The notes under the pieces are model-generated. The model was not told the DNA's origin. It made no database searches and saw nothing but the letters and a program-made list of their open reading frames with translations. A stretch of DNA of 64,000 nucleotides, taken from positions 1 through 64,000 of the forward strand of contig JAPKHL010000012.1 of assembly GCA_026646875.1 (NCBI GenBank), given 5' to 3'. Shown piece after piece: positions 47,845-58,076 of the stretch. Every line of letters starts with the position of its first letter. The first letter of the stretch is position 1. The stretch comes from Rhodocyclaceae bacterium (GTDB lineage: Bacteria; Pseudomonadota; Gammaproteobacteria; Burkholderiales; Rhodocyclaceae). The position numbers and the translations under genes were made by a program.

Positions 47845-49278
47845 TCAGAAGCTGTAGCGCACCTCCGAATACACCCGGTCACGCCCGTCGTAGCGACCGA
47901 AGAGGCCGCTCGGCGGCCCCCGGAAGAGATCGGCGCCCACCGCCAGGCGCCAGTTCCGCTCGAACGTCCAGGTGACACGGGGGCGGAACAGCCAGTCGGT
48001 GCGGTTGATGCTCGAGATCCACAGCGCCTGCGCTTCCACCCGGTCGCCCAGCTTGCGGTTGAGGAGCAGGCTGTAGCCGCTCTCATGCCGCGCGGGAACG
48101 ATGTCGGCATCGTGTTCGTGGAAATCGCGCTGGAAAACCTGCACGTTGAAGCGGGTATCCGCCGGCAGGGAAAAATCGAGGCCGATCGCCCAGTCGAGGA
48201 TGTTCTGCGGCACCACCCCGTCGGCATCGCTGGCGCGCAGCACGTTGAAGCTGCGTCCGCGGGTGTAGACCACCTCGCTCTTCAGGACCACCGATCCGAA
48301 ATCCTTGGCCAGCGTCCCGCCGTACTGGGTGATGCGGTCATGCCTGGCCTCGTAGGCAATGGTGGCCGGGCCGACGATCTCGCGGTAGAAGGTGGGCGCC
48401 ACGTCCATGCTGCGATAGACGAAGGCGGAATAGTCCCAGCCGTTGCTGAGATTGGAGAGACGCAGGCCATAGTTGCTGTTCGCCAGCGAGCGCGACGGAC
48501 GCACCTCGCTGCGATAAAGCGTGGTGACCCCCGGCACCGGTGGCAGTGCCGGATAGAATTCGGCGCCCGGCTTGCCGATCTCGTCGTAGCTGGCCACGGG
48601 AATCCAGAGCAGTTCGGCATGGAAGTCGTCGCGGAAGTACTCGGCGCGCAACGCCCACTGCGGGATACGCAGCGCCTCGAATTCGGGCAGGATGAACTCG
48701 CGCATGTCGCGCGCGGAAACGACATCGGCGAAGAACAGGCCGACCATTTCACCCCACACCACATGCTGGCGTCCGAGCCGGAAATCCCAGGCACCGGCCC
48801 CGATGTCGAGGTAATTCTCGCGCAGGGTCAGGTTTGCCCGCTGATCGCGCGCGACCTCGTCCGGGTAGGTGTGGTAAAGGCTATGGACGGCATCGTAGTC
48901 GGCGCGCGCGCCCAGTTTCCACTTGATTCCGTTGCCCAGCGCGCCCTGCGCGGAAAGATCGGCGCGTGCGCGCATCTTCGACCAGTGCACCGGCGATTCG
49001 GTGGTGCGGGCCAGCTCGAGCTGCAGATAGCCCTTGAAACCGCCGGCGCGCGCCGCCGGCGCGGCCGGCGCCGCTGAAGGCACGGATGGGGAACCCGCCT
49101 CCGGCAGATCGTCGCCGAACAGCGCATCCCGGCTGGACGGTGCCGCATCGCCGGCGGCAAGCAGCAGTGGCGCAGCGCCGCGCAGGGCGGCGCTGCCGCT
49201 CGGTTGGGCAAGGACGGGGGAAGCGCCGCCAGCCAGGGCGAGCAGACAGGCCAGGGCAGGCAGGGTCGGCGATTTCAT
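47845..49278 (-). CDS. DUF1302-like outer-membrane beta-barrel protein
   Basis: Signal peptide; GYLQLELARTTESPVHWSKMRARADLSAQG...WDFRLGRQHVVWGEMVGLFFADVVSARDMREF; C-terminal aromatic SEVRYSF. Confidence 0.75.
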   Translation of the reverse strand: MKSPTLPALACLLALAGGASPVLAQPSGSAALRGAAPLLLAAGDAAPSSRDALFGDDLPEAGSPSVPSAAPAAPAARAGGFKGYLQLELARTTESPVHWSKMRARADLSAQGALGNGIKWKLGARADYDAVHSLYHTYPDEVARDQRANLTLRENYLDIGAGAWDFRLGRQHVVWGEMVGLFFADVVSARDMREFILPEFEALRIPQWALRAEYFRDDFHAELLWIPVASYDEIGKPGAEFYPALPPVPGVTTLYRSEVRPSRSLANSNYGLRLSNLSNGWDYSAFVYRSMDVAPTFYREIVGPATIAYEARHDRITQYGGTLAKDFGSVVLKSEVVYTRGRSFNVLRASDADGVVPQNILDWAIGLDFSLPADTRFNVQVFQRDFHEHDADIVPARHESGYSLLLNRKLGDRVEAQALWISSINRTDWLFRPRVTWTFERNWRLAVGADLFRGPPSGLFGRYDGRDRVYSEVRYSF

Positions 49279-49316
49279 GAAAGTTCCAGTCAGTGGCATT
49301 GCAGAATTCTCGCTTG

Positions 49317-50072
49317 TCAGGCGGCACCCGCCGCCGGCTCGCTGCGCGCCGGACGGCGCTGCCGTGCGAGCGACCATTTGTCCTCGGCGCGGACGCCGAG
49401 AACGGAAATCTCGCCGTCGTCGACGCGGACCAGCCGGTCCGCCTTGGCGATCACGCGCTTGTCGTGGGTGGAGAAGATGAAGGTGGTGTTGAAGGCGCGG
49501 TTGATCTGCTTCATCAGGTTGAGGATCTCCTCGCCGGTCTTGTGGTCGAGGTTGGCCGTCGGTTCGTCGGCGAGGACGATGGCCGGCCGGATGGCCAGCG
49601 CACGGGCGATGGCGACGCGCTGGCGCTGGCCGCCGCTGAGCTGGTTCGGCCGGTGCCCGGCGTAGCGGGTGAGCCCGACGATATCGAGAAAATAGGCCAC
49701 CCGCTTGCGGCGCTCCTCGCGCGAGACATCCTTGCGCTGCAGCAGGGGATACTCGACGTTCTCCGCCGCCGAGAGGACGGGCAGGAGGTTGAAGGTCTGG
49801 AAGATGAAGCCGATGGTACGGGCGCGCAGATCGGCCAGCTGGTCGGGGGTGCGGCCGCTGACATCCTCCTCGTTGATGTAGATCCTGCCGCGGGTGGGGG
49901 TGTCGATGCAGCCGATCAGGTTCAGCAGGGTCGTCTTGCCGCTGCCGGACGGGCCGGCAATGGCGAGGAAGACGCCCGGCTCGAATGACAGGGTGATGTC
50001 CTTGAGCGCTTGGACTTTCTGGTCACCGAGCAGATAATCCTTGAAAACGTGTTCGATCCGGACGACGCTCAT
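49317..50072 (-). CDS. ABC transporter ATP-binding protein (LolD-like)
   Basis: [46 protein letters not shown]. Confidence 0.93.
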   Translation of the reverse strand: MSVVRIEHVFKDYLLGDQKVQALKDITLSFEPGVFLAIAGPSGSGKTTLLNLIGCIDTPTRGRIYINEEDVSGRTPDQLADLRARTIGFIFQTFNLLPVLSAAENVEYPLLQRKDVSREERRKRVAYFLDIVGLTRYAGHRPNQLSGGQRQRVAIARALAIRPAIVLADEPTANLDHKTGEEILNLMKQINRAFNTTFIFSTHDKRVIAKADRLVRVDDGEISVLGVRAEDKWSLARQRRPARSEPAAGAA

Positions 50073-50112
50073 TCGGAGGCACTCTCAGCCAACCGTGTCG
50101 GAGGTCAGCGCA

Positions 50113-50916
50113 ATGGGGATGAAAACTGTGGAAATCATGAACATCCGTCATGCAGGTGTCAAGGTTGCCTGCACCCTCCTGCTGCTCGGATTCGGTCTCG
50201 GCGCCGGCATGGGCCGGGCCGAGGAGGCCCCGGCCGGCGACGATGCACTGGCCCGCGCCGTCGTCGAGAAGGCCGACCAGGTGCGCTTTCCCGCCGAAGG
50301 CTTCCAGGTCGACGTGAGCATCACCAGCACCCGTGCCGAACAGCCGCCCGAGGTCCGCAAGTACCGGGTCCTCTCGAAGGGCAACAGCAACACCGTGGTG
50401 ATGGTCACCGAACCGGCCGCCGAGCGCGGCCAGATCATCCTGATGAAGGGGCGCGACCTGTGGGTGTTCATGCCCGACGTCTCGCAGCCGATCCGCATCG
50501 CGCTGTCTCAGCGCCTGACCGGCCAGGTGGCCAACGGCGACCTGGCGCGCGCCAACTTCGCCGCCGACTACACGCCGCGCATCCTGCGCAGCGAGACCCT
50601 GGGCAACGAGGCCTACCACGTTCTCGAACTGGTCGCGGTGGACCGCAGCGTCACCTACCAGCGGGTCGTTTACTGGGTGCGCCAGAAGGACGCCTGGCCC
50701 CACAAGGCGGAGTTCTACTCCCTCTCCAACCGCCTGCTGAAGACCTGCCGCTACGAGAACTTCCAGATGATGGAGGGTCGCCTGCGCCCGACCCGGCTGG
50801 TGATGGAGGACGCCCTGCGCGGTGGCGAACAGTCGGTCCTCGAATACGGCGCGATGAAACTGCGCGACCTGCCGGACAAGATATTCACCAAGGACTATCT
50901 GAAGAAACTCGACTGA
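50113..50916 (+). CDS. Outer-membrane lipoprotein-sorting-like (LolA-fold) periplasmic protein
   Basis: Signal peptide; SKGNSNTVVMVTEPAAERGQIILMKGRDLWVFMPDVSQPIRIALSQRLTGQVANGDLARANFAADYTPRIL. Confidence 0.8.
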   Translation: MGMKTVEIMNIRHAGVKVACTLLLLGFGLGAGMGRAEEAPAGDDALARAVVEKADQVRFPAEGFQVDVSITSTRAEQPPEVRKYRVLSKGNSNTVVMVTEPAAERGQIILMKGRDLWVFMPDVSQPIRIALSQRLTGQVANGDLARANFAADYTPRILRSETLGNEAYHVLELVAVDRSVTYQRVVYWVRQKDAWPHKAEFYSLSNRLLKTCRYENFQMMEGRLRPTRLVMEDALRGGEQSVLEYGAMKLRDLPDKIFTKDYLKKLD

Positions 50917-53900
50917 CCCCGCCGGAACCGGGGGCAGCGGCGACCAGCCGGTTGCGCCCGCCCCCCTTGGCGGCGTAGAGCGCCCGGTCGGCCCCCCGGA
51001 TCACGTCATCGCCGACGGTTTCCGGGCCGGGCCGAACGGTATGGCAACCGACGCTGATCGTGACGATCGCATGCCCGTCATTCCCGGCGTGGGTAATGGC
51101 CAGCTCGGCGACCGCCTGACGCATGCGCTCCCCCAGTCCCGCCGCCTCGTCGGCGCCCGTGGCCGGCAGCAGGACGACGAATTCCTCCCCGCCGTAGCGG
51201 GCGACCAGATCGGTGGCGCGGACGAAGACGGAAGCGATGGCCGCCGCCGCTCGCTGCAGGCAGCGGTCGCCGGCCACATGCCCGTGGCGGTCGTTGTAGC
51301 GCTTGAAATTGTCGAGATCGCAGATCAGCAGCGAGAGCGGCTGCCCGTGCCGGGCGCAACGACCGAGTTCATAATCGAGCCGCTCGCTGAAATGGCGGCG
51401 GTTGGCCAGTCCGGTCAGCGGATCGGTGTTGGCGCGCGCTTCCAGCTGCCGGTTTGCCTCGTGCAGCTGCGCGTAGGCTGCCTCGAGCTTCTGGCTCGAG
51501 GCCTGCAGTTCGGCGTTCAGGCGCTCCTGCTCGGCGAGCGAGGCCCGCAATTCCCGGGTACGTTCCGCAACGCGCTCCTCCAGCTGTCCATACAGCCGCG
51601 CATTTTCGATCGAAATCGCCGCCTGCGCCGCGATCAGCCGCAACAAGTCGAGATGTCCGGGAGAGAACGCACCCGCCATCAGATTGTTTTCCAGGTAGAG
51701 CAGGCCGACCAGCTTGCCCTGTCGGAGAATCGGCTCGCAGAGAACCGACAGCGGCTGTTCGCGCAGGAAATACGGATCGCGTTCGAACGGCGTCGGCTGC
51801 CGCGCATCGTCGATCACCGCACTGCGGCCGGAACGCGCGACGTACTGGATCAACGTGCGCGGAAGCGCCGGACAGGACTCGATCGGCGTGGCTCCGACGA
51901 CAATCGCGATCCGCTCGCCCGCAGTGCCGGACGCCTCCACCGAGAGGGTATCGTCCCGCTTCAGGATCAGGGTCGCACGCTGTGCGCCGCCGTGCTCGAT
52001 GACGAGACACAGCAGGGTCGACACCAGGCGGTCAAGGACGATCTCGCCCGAAATCGCCAGGGACGCCTGGGTCAGCGCCTGCTGGTCGAAGGTGGCACCG
52101 ATCGACGTGTCGGTCGTCCCGGTCGAACGCGAGGCAGAGGTGCGCGCTGCCGGCACGATCACTCCGGCAGCGCGCGCCCCCTGGCCGCCCCGCAGGCTGG
52201 CAACCTTGCCGCCCGCGCCCCAGCGCTCGTAGAGCCGGAGCGCCTGACGCTGGTAGAAGGAAGCCAGGCGCTCGCGGCCTTCCCGCCGGTAGTGCGCGGC
52301 GGCTCTCTCGTTCGCCAGGGCTTCCTCGTGCAGGAATCCGCTTTCCCGGGCCAGGTCGATCGCCTGCTCGAACAGGCGTGCCGCCGGCTCCGGCTTGCCG
52401 GCCAGCCCCAGCCGCTCCGCTTCGACCAGGCACCACTGGTGACGATGATTGGCCGGCGAATGCTGCGCCCAGCGCGCCAGACGCTTCTGATTGGCGGCCA
52501 CCCGGCGCAGTCCGGTACGTCGCTGCCCTCCCCTCGCAGCCGCGATCCCGGCGAGCAGGAGCAGCGATTCGTGAAAATGGAACAAGGCCTGCGCGTACAT
52601 ACCGGTACCGGCAGCCAGCCGGGCGCGCGCCTCGCGCGCATAGACCAGTCCTGCCGCGGTATCGCCGAAGAAGCTGGCCAGCGTCAGCTTGGCGCAGTAC
52701 AGGAGGAACAGCGTGCTGTGATCGTTGACCCGGAGATGCTGGGGCAGATTCGCCGCCTCGTCGTAGGCCGGTCCCGCCAGCACATGGGGCGTTTCGCCCC
52801 CGCGGGAAAGGTTGCAGGCGGTCTGCCACCAGATGTCGTGCCAGAACAGCGACGAACCGACGTCAAAACGGGTCAGGTCGCGATGCGCCCGCTCCATCTC
52901 GGGAAGCAGCTCGTCGAGCGGCGTACCGCAGTGAAAACGCATCTGCATCTCGTTGTTGCGGGCATAGGAGGCATACTCGAAATCCCCCTTCTCCAGCGAC
53001 ACGGCATAGGCCTGGGTGAGCAGGGGCAGCGACTCGCGCAGCGGATGGCGGTATTTGTGGACGATCCAGCCGGCGAAGAAGAGCGGCTGCTGCAGCTTGA
53101 GGTCATGCCGGCGGGCCAACTCGATGGCGAATTCGCCGAACACGACGCCGGCCTCGATGTCGCCGAGCAGCGCGCATTCGGTGATGCCCCACCACGACAG
53201 GCCGTAACCGGCGTTCGGCGAATACCCGTGCGCCAGGGTCTCGCGGACCATCTGGAAAACGACCAGCGCGAGCAGGTCCGGCGCGGTCCAGTAAGCGGGC
53301 GGCAGCAGCAGTCCGAGCAGATCCATGGTCGCCAAGCGGACCGGATCGGTCATCGCCGGCAGGCCGTGCAGGTCGGTGAAGGACTGGCGCCGGATGGCCA
53401 GGCGGGTGCGGGCGAGGTGCAGCAGGACGCGCGCCTTGCCGGGCGTGCGCGAAAGCTCGGTGCCGAGCAGGCGCAGGGCGGAGAGGCCGACATCGACCGC
53501 CTCGGAAAGACGGTTCTGCGCGACATAGGCCTGCAGGCGGATGCGCAGCGCGGCCACCCGTGCCAGCGGCGCCCACACATGGGCGAGATACTCGTCCAGC
53601 CAGGACTCCATGTCGGCATAGCGCTTGCAGAGCAGCGCGGCATCGGCAGCGGCGAGCAGCAGGGCGGCGGAAGCCTCCGGCCTCGCCTGCCAGCCATCCG
53701 TCTCGCGCAGCTCAACCGCGCAGCGCAGATAGTTCAGCGCGGTGGCCGGATCGGCCGCCAGGCGAGCTCGCTGGCCGGCCGCCAGGTTGATGTCGCAGAG
53801 TTCGCGCCGCTGCGCGGCGGTCTCGATCAGACGCCGGCCGGCATTGAACTGGTTGGCGATATCGAAGATGTGCCGGGCGCGCCGCTGCGGATCGGATTCG

Positions 53901-56044
53901 GCAAGCCAGGTGCGGGCAATCTCGAAATGGACGCGTTCGCGCTGTGCGGGGTCGATGAGCCCGTAGGCCGCCTGCCGGACCCGATCATGGACGAACTGAT
54001 AGAGCACCGGTGCGGTGTTGTCCTGCTGGCGCGCGAAACGGTAGTTCGAGCCGAGCGGGACGATGATGCCTTCCTGCAGCGCCGGCTCGAGCGCGCTTGC
54101 CGCATGGTGCGCCTGCTGCCCGAGGATTTCCGCCAGCGTGCGCAGGCGAAAGCGGTCGCCGATGCACGCCGCATGAACGAGGGCATCCTGCGTTGCTTCC
54201 GGCAAGGAACGGATGCGCCCGGCCATCAGATGGAGGACGTTGTCGGAAAGACTGGCGGCAGCCATCTTTTCGGCATCCCAGGTCCAGCCGGACGAACTCC
54301 GTTCGAAGCGGAGGATCGAGCGGTCGTGCAGGTCGTGCAACAGCTGGATCAGGAAAAAGGCGTTGCCGAGCGTCTTCTCGTAGACCAGCCGCGACAGCTC
54401 GTCGAGGCCCTGTGCGCCGACCAGGGCCTCACCCACCAGCTGCTGGACGTCTGGCGGCGCCAGCGGGCCGATCTCGACAGTAACGATTTCGGTGCCGGCC
54501 CGGGCGATTTCGTTCAGCACGGCGTGCAGTGGATGCGATGCATCCACCTCGCTATCGCGGTAGGCCCCGAGCACCAGCAGGTGCTCGCAGTCGCCGGAGA
54601 GCACGAAACGCAACAGCGCGAGCGACCCCGCGTCGGCCCACTGCCAGTCGTCGATGAAAACCACCAGCGGGTTGTCCGCGACGCTGATGGCCTTGATGAA
54701 CCGGCCGAAAACATAGTTGAGACGGTTCGCCGCCTGTTCGCCGGCCAGGGGCGGCACCTCCGGCTGCGGACCGACGATCAGCTCGATCGACGGCACCACA
54801 TCGGTCAGCACGCGCCCGAGGCTGCCGAGAGCCTCCTGGATACGCGCGCGCCAGCGGGCGAGCACCAGCTCGTCCTCCTGCAGGAGCAGGGTGCACAGGT
54901 CGTGGAAAGCCAGGGTCCAGGGATAGAACGGGACATCGCGCTGGAACTGGTCGAACTTGCCGGAAACGAAATTCCCGTGCCGGGCGGTCAGCGGCTTGTA
55001 GACCTCTCGCACCAGCGCGCTCTTGCCGACCCCCGGCGCGCCGGTGACCAGCAGCAGGCGCGCCGGACCGCTCGCCGCCCGATCGAAGGTGGCGAGGATC
55101 GTCGCCAGCTCCTCGGCACGACCGAACAGCTTCTGCGGAATATGCAGGCACGTCGGGACATCGGCGGTGGCCAGCGGAAACGGCGCGACGGTCCCGCACC
55201 CGCGCAGGGCCGTCAGGCAGCGGGCAAGGTCCTCGCGGACCCCCCAGGCACTCTGGTAGCGATCGTCCGCCATTTTCTCGAGCAGGCGCATCACGATCCG
55301 CGAAACCGCCTCGGGAACAGCGGGAGATATCCGGTGCGGCGCGGGCGGCGTCAGCGCGATGTGGGCGTGCACCATCTCGATGCCGGCGCGGTCGGGAAAC
55401 GGCAGCGCCCCGGTCAGCAGCTCGTAGAGCGTGACACCGAAGGCGTACAGGTCGGCGCGGTGATCGAGCCGGCGATTGATCCGCCCCGTCTGTTCCGGCG
55501 CGGTGTAGGCGAGCGTGCCCTCCAGCTGGGTCGGACTGAGGAACTCCTGCTGTTCCTGGTTGAGCTGCGAGGCGACCTCGAAGTCGATGATGCGCAATTC
55601 GCCGCTCGTCTCGTTCCAGACGATGTTGGCCGGGTTGATGTCCTTGTGGATGATCCGTCGCTCGTGGATGGCGCCGATCGCCTCGGCGATCGCAATCGCC
55701 ACCTCGAGGCCGCGCGCCAGTCCGAAGGCCCCCCGCTCGAGAATGCGGTCGAGGGAAACACCACCGATATCCTCCGCGACGATGGCGACGCCACCGGGCA
55801 GATCGAGCAGGTCGTAGACCCCGATCACGCCCGGCGTCCCCGCCAGCGAGCGGGTGATTTCGAATTCGCGCCGGCAGCGGCGGATCGCCTCGCCGTCGGC
55901 CTGCGGGTCGGAAAACAGCTTGAGGACGACGGCCCGGCCATCTTCCTGCCGATGCGCGCGGAAGACCTGGGTGCCCCGGCAGGCATACAATTCCTCGCCG
56001 AGGACGAAGCCGGGCGCGGTCGTCACCTCGCCGCCTCCCGGCAA
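50885..56044 (-). CDS. Multidomain signalling protein: Ser/Thr kinase-like + AAA/STAND-type ATPase + helical repeat region + GAF + GGDEF
   Basis: HKDINPANIVW...IIDFEVAS; VTGAPGVGKSALVREVYKPL; GAF-like QPLSVLCEPILRQGKLVGLLYLENNL; DPLTGLANRRHF...RYGGEEFVVLLP. ORF opens with TTG; GTG at 56026 behind GGAGG is an alternative start. Confidence 0.9.
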   Translation of the reverse strand: MPGGGEVTTAPGFVLGEELYACRGTQVFRAHRQEDGRAVVLKLFSDPQADGEAIRRCRREFEITRSLAGTPGVIGVYDLLDLPGGVAIVAEDIGGVSLDRILERGAFGLARGLEVAIAIAEAIGAIHERRIIHKDINPANIVWNETSGELRIIDFEVASQLNQEQQEFLSPTQLEGTLAYTAPEQTGRINRRLDHRADLYAFGVTLYELLTGALPFPDRAGIEMVHAHIALTPPAPHRISPAVPEAVSRIVMRLLEKMADDRYQSAWGVREDLARCLTALRGCGTVAPFPLATADVPTCLHIPQKLFGRAEELATILATFDRAASGPARLLLVTGAPGVGKSALVREVYKPLTARHGNFVSGKFDQFQRDVPFYPWTLAFHDLCTLLLQEDELVLARWRARIQEALGSLGRVLTDVVPSIELIVGPQPEVPPLAGEQAANRLNYVFGRFIKAISVADNPLVVFIDDWQWADAGSLALLRFVLSGDCEHLLVLGAYRDSEVDASHPLHAVLNEIARAGTEIVTVEIGPLAPPDVQQLVGEALVGAQGLDELSRLVYEKTLGNAFFLIQLLHDLHDRSILRFERSSSGWTWDAEKMAAASLSDNVLHLMAGRIRSLPEATQDALVHAACIGDRFRLRTLAEILGQQAHHAASALEPALQEGIIVPLGSNYRFARQQDNTAPVLYQFVHDRVRQAAYGLIDPAQRERVHFEIARTWLAESDPQRRARHIFDIANQFNAGRRLIETAAQRRELCDINLAAGQRARLAADPATALNYLRCAVELRETDGWQARPEASAALLLAAADAALLCKRYADMESWLDEYLAHVWAPLARVAALRIRLQAYVAQNRLSEAVDVGLSALRLLGTELSRTPGKARVLLHLARTRLAIRRQSFTDLHGLPAMTDPVRLATMDLLGLLLPPAYWTAPDLLALVVFQMVRETLAHGYSPNAGYGLSWWGITECALLGDIEAGVVFGEFAIELARRHDLKLQQPLFFAGWIVHKYRHPLRESLPLLTQAYAVSLEKGDFEYASYARNNEMQMRFHCGTPLDELLPEMERAHRDLTRFDVGSSLFWHDIWWQTACNLSRGGETPHVLAGPAYDEAANLPQHLRVNDHSTLFLLYCAKLTLASFFGDTAAGLVYAREARARLAAGTGMYAQALFHFHESLLLLAGIAAARGGQRRTGLRRVAANQKRLARWAQHSPANHRHQWCLVEAERLGLAGKPEPAARLFEQAIDLARESGFLHEEALANERAAAHYRREGRERLASFYQRQALRLYERWGAGGKVASLRGGQGARAAGVIVPAARTSASRSTGTTDTSIGATFDQQALTQASLAISGEIVLDRLVSTLLCLVIEHGGAQRATLILKRDDTLSVEASGTAGERIAIVVGATPIESCPALPRTLIQYVARSGRSAVIDDARQPTPFERDPYFLREQPLSVLCEPILRQGKLVGLLYLENNLMAGAFSPGHLDLLRLIAAQAAISIENARLYGQLEERVAERTRELRASLAEQERLNAELQASSQKLEAAYAQLHEANRQLEARANTDPLTGLANRRHFSERLDYELGRCARHGQPLSLLICDLDNFKRYNDRHGHVAGDRCLQRAAAAIASVFVRATDLVARYGGEEFVVLLPATGADEAAGLGERMRQAVAELAITHAGNDGHAIVTISVGCHTVRPGPETVGDDVIRGADRALYAAKGGGRNRLVAAAPGSGGVSRVSSDSPW

Positions 56045-56065
56045 GGCCCCGGCACGCGGGGGCGA

Positions 56066-57517
56066 TCAGTCCACCGGCACGGCATCGAAAACCTCGGCGA
56101 CATGTGCGGCAAATGCCGCATTCTCCGCATCCGCCCGCAGCGAGGGGAAAAAGGACAGGCAGACCTCGTCCGGTGCCGACAGATTGATCACCAGGATAGG
56201 CCGGTTGACCAGCACGGCCCCCAGGGTATCGCGCGGATCGATGTTGACGCCGCTCTGGTGGCGGAGGGAACGGCAACCGCGCAGATAATCCGGCGTTTCC
56301 AGGAAGGTGTAGTTGTTCCAGCTGGTGACGACGAACGACAGGGCGTCGTCGACGGTGCCGACCGCACCCGCGCGGACGGCATCCTCGACGGCGCGGAAGA
56401 GGCTGACGTCGATCCGCCCGTCCTTGATCCGGCGCGTCCGCTCATGGATCTGGCGGGCAATTTCCTCGACCGGGCGTTCGCCCGCCACGGACACCGGAAC
56501 AAAGGCGATGTAATTGCCGCAATGCGTCGCGCGCATCTCGGGCGGCAGCAGGTCGGAAAGCATCTTGAAGCTGATCGTCTGCTCCTCCGGCAGGCTCCGC
56601 CCGCTGCGATTGAGGGCGTGCAATCCCTTGGCCAGCGCGGCGCAGATCACCGCGTTGCGGGTCACCTCCGGGGCATGCGCGCGGCAGCGCGCCAGCAGCC
56701 CGCCGAGCCGGAAGAAGCGGACGATCGGCGGACGCCTTGCGCGCCGGTGCGCCAGCAGGCAGTCGGGCACCTCGGCAAGGGGAATCGCGTAGCCTCCGTC
56801 ATCGGCGACGCGATAGTCGGCCAGCGCGGAAAGATTCTCCCGGTGCCGCGCGTCATCCAGCCCCAGCGTCTCGACGACCCGGTCGCCCGGCACCGTGCGC
56901 AGGGCGCGCACCGCCGCCTCGATCGCGGCCTGCCGCGCACTGTCTCCGTCGAGTCCGGCGTTGTAGTGCTCGATCATCCGGTTGAACAGGAACTCCGCGC
57001 TGCGCGCATCGAGATAGGTATGCTCGCTGGTCTGCGCGATCAGGAACTCGTCGCTGCCGCGTCGACGCAGGACGGCAAGCGCCATCGGACAATGCGCTCC
57101 GTCGGCGGCGAGATCGAGACTGTCGCGGCACCAGGCGCCGAAGGCCTGATCGAGATCGTCGCAGTCGATCGCCCGGAAGGACGGAGACAGCGCATCGGCG
57201 GGTCGCCATGCATAGTCGGTCTGGGCCGAGAAGTGCAAGCGGTGCGCGAACTTGTCCACCGCACCGGCGACGGCGCGAAAACTGGCCTCCAGGCGCTCCG
57301 CATCGAGCACCCCGGAAAAGCGGTAGCCGCTGGTGAAATAGATGTTGGCCCGGTTCATCAGGCATTCGAGCCCGATCGGACCGACCGGCCCGGTCGTGCC
57401 CACCGGGCCGATGGATTCTGCGCTGGCGCTGGTCACGGCATCCCCCTTCTTGTTCTGGCCGGCCAATGCGGAATCGCCGGTCCCCCCCGGCTGCCGACAT
57501 CCACCCTGGCGACTCAT
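56066..57517 (-). CDS. Condensation-domain/acyltransferase-like protein
   Basis: NRANIYFTSGYRFSGVLDAERLEASFRAVAGAV; AQTSEHTYLDARSAEFLFNRM in the HHxxxD position; VLVNRPILVINLSAPDEVCLSFFPSL; start uncertain (57517 or 57358). Confidence 0.6.
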   Translation of the reverse strand: MSRQGGCRQPGGTGDSALAGQNKKGDAVTSASAESIGPVGTTGPVGPIGLECLMNRANIYFTSGYRFSGVLDAERLEASFRAVAGAVDKFAHRLHFSAQTDYAWRPADALSPSFRAIDCDDLDQAFGAWCRDSLDLAADGAHCPMALAVLRRRGSDEFLIAQTSEHTYLDARSAEFLFNRMIEHYNAGLDGDSARQAAIEAAVRALRTVPGDRVVETLGLDDARHRENLSALADYRVADDGGYAIPLAEVPDCLLAHRRARRPPIVRFFRLGGLLARCRAHAPEVTRNAVICAALAKGLHALNRSGRSLPEEQTISFKMLSDLLPPEMRATHCGNYIAFVPVSVAGERPVEEIARQIHERTRRIKDGRIDVSLFRAVEDAVRAGAVGTVDDALSFVVTSWNNYTFLETPDYLRGCRSLRHQSGVNIDPRDTLGAVLVNRPILVINLSAPDEVCLSFFPSLRADAENAAFAAHVAEVFDAVPVD

Positions 57518-57587
57518 TCTAGCCACTTTCCCCCGCTGCGTCCGTATCGCATCGCCTGCACCGCTCACGCAGCGCGGCGCCGGGGCT

Positions 57588-58076
57588 TCAGCGCCCCGGG
57601 AAGGGTGCCTCCGGCTCTGCCGGGCAGTTTGCGAGCAAGGCCCGGACGGCGGCCTCGCACAGTTCGAGCACATGCTCGAAGCCGGCCTCGTTACCGTAGT
57701 AGGGGTCAGGGACTTCGGTGCCTGCCAGCGCGGGCACGCAGTCGAGCAACAGGGACAGCCGGTCGTGCCGTGCCGGCGGGCAGATCCGCCGCAGCGCGGC
57801 CAGGTTGGCGCGATCCATGGCGAAGATCCGGTCGAAGCGTTCGAAATCCTCGGGCACCACCTGTCTCGCCCGCAGGCGGGAAAGATCGTAGCCGCGCCGC
57901 GCCGCCACGCGCTGCGCCCGCGCGTCAGGCGCTTCGCCGACGTGATATCCGTGGGTTCCCGCCGAATCCACCTTGATCGCCCCGGCCAGCCCGGAGCGCG
58001 CCGCAAGCGTGCGACAGACCTCCTCGGCCAGGGGGGAACGGCAGATATTGCCCATGCAGACGAAGAGAACGCGCAC
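57588..58076 (-). CDS. Low-molecular-weight protein tyrosine phosphatase
   Basis: MRVLFVCMGNICRSPLAEEVCRTL; DPYYGNEAGFEHVLELCE. Confidence 0.93.
   Translation of the reverse strand: MRVLFVCMGNICRSPLAEEVCRTLAARSGLAGAIKVDSAGTHGYHVGEAPDARAQRVAARRGYDLSRLRARQVVPEDFERFDRIFAMDRANLAALRRICPPARHDRLSLLLDCVPALAGTEVPDPYYGNEAGFEHVLELCEAAVRALLANCPAEPEAPFPGR

Noticed and set aside
51041-57976. 2311-aa plus-strand ORF
   Set aside because: Antisense to the kinase-ATPase-GAF-GGDEF gene and its neighbour; high-GC shadow ORF with Arg/Gly/Gln-rich sequence and no recognisable domain.
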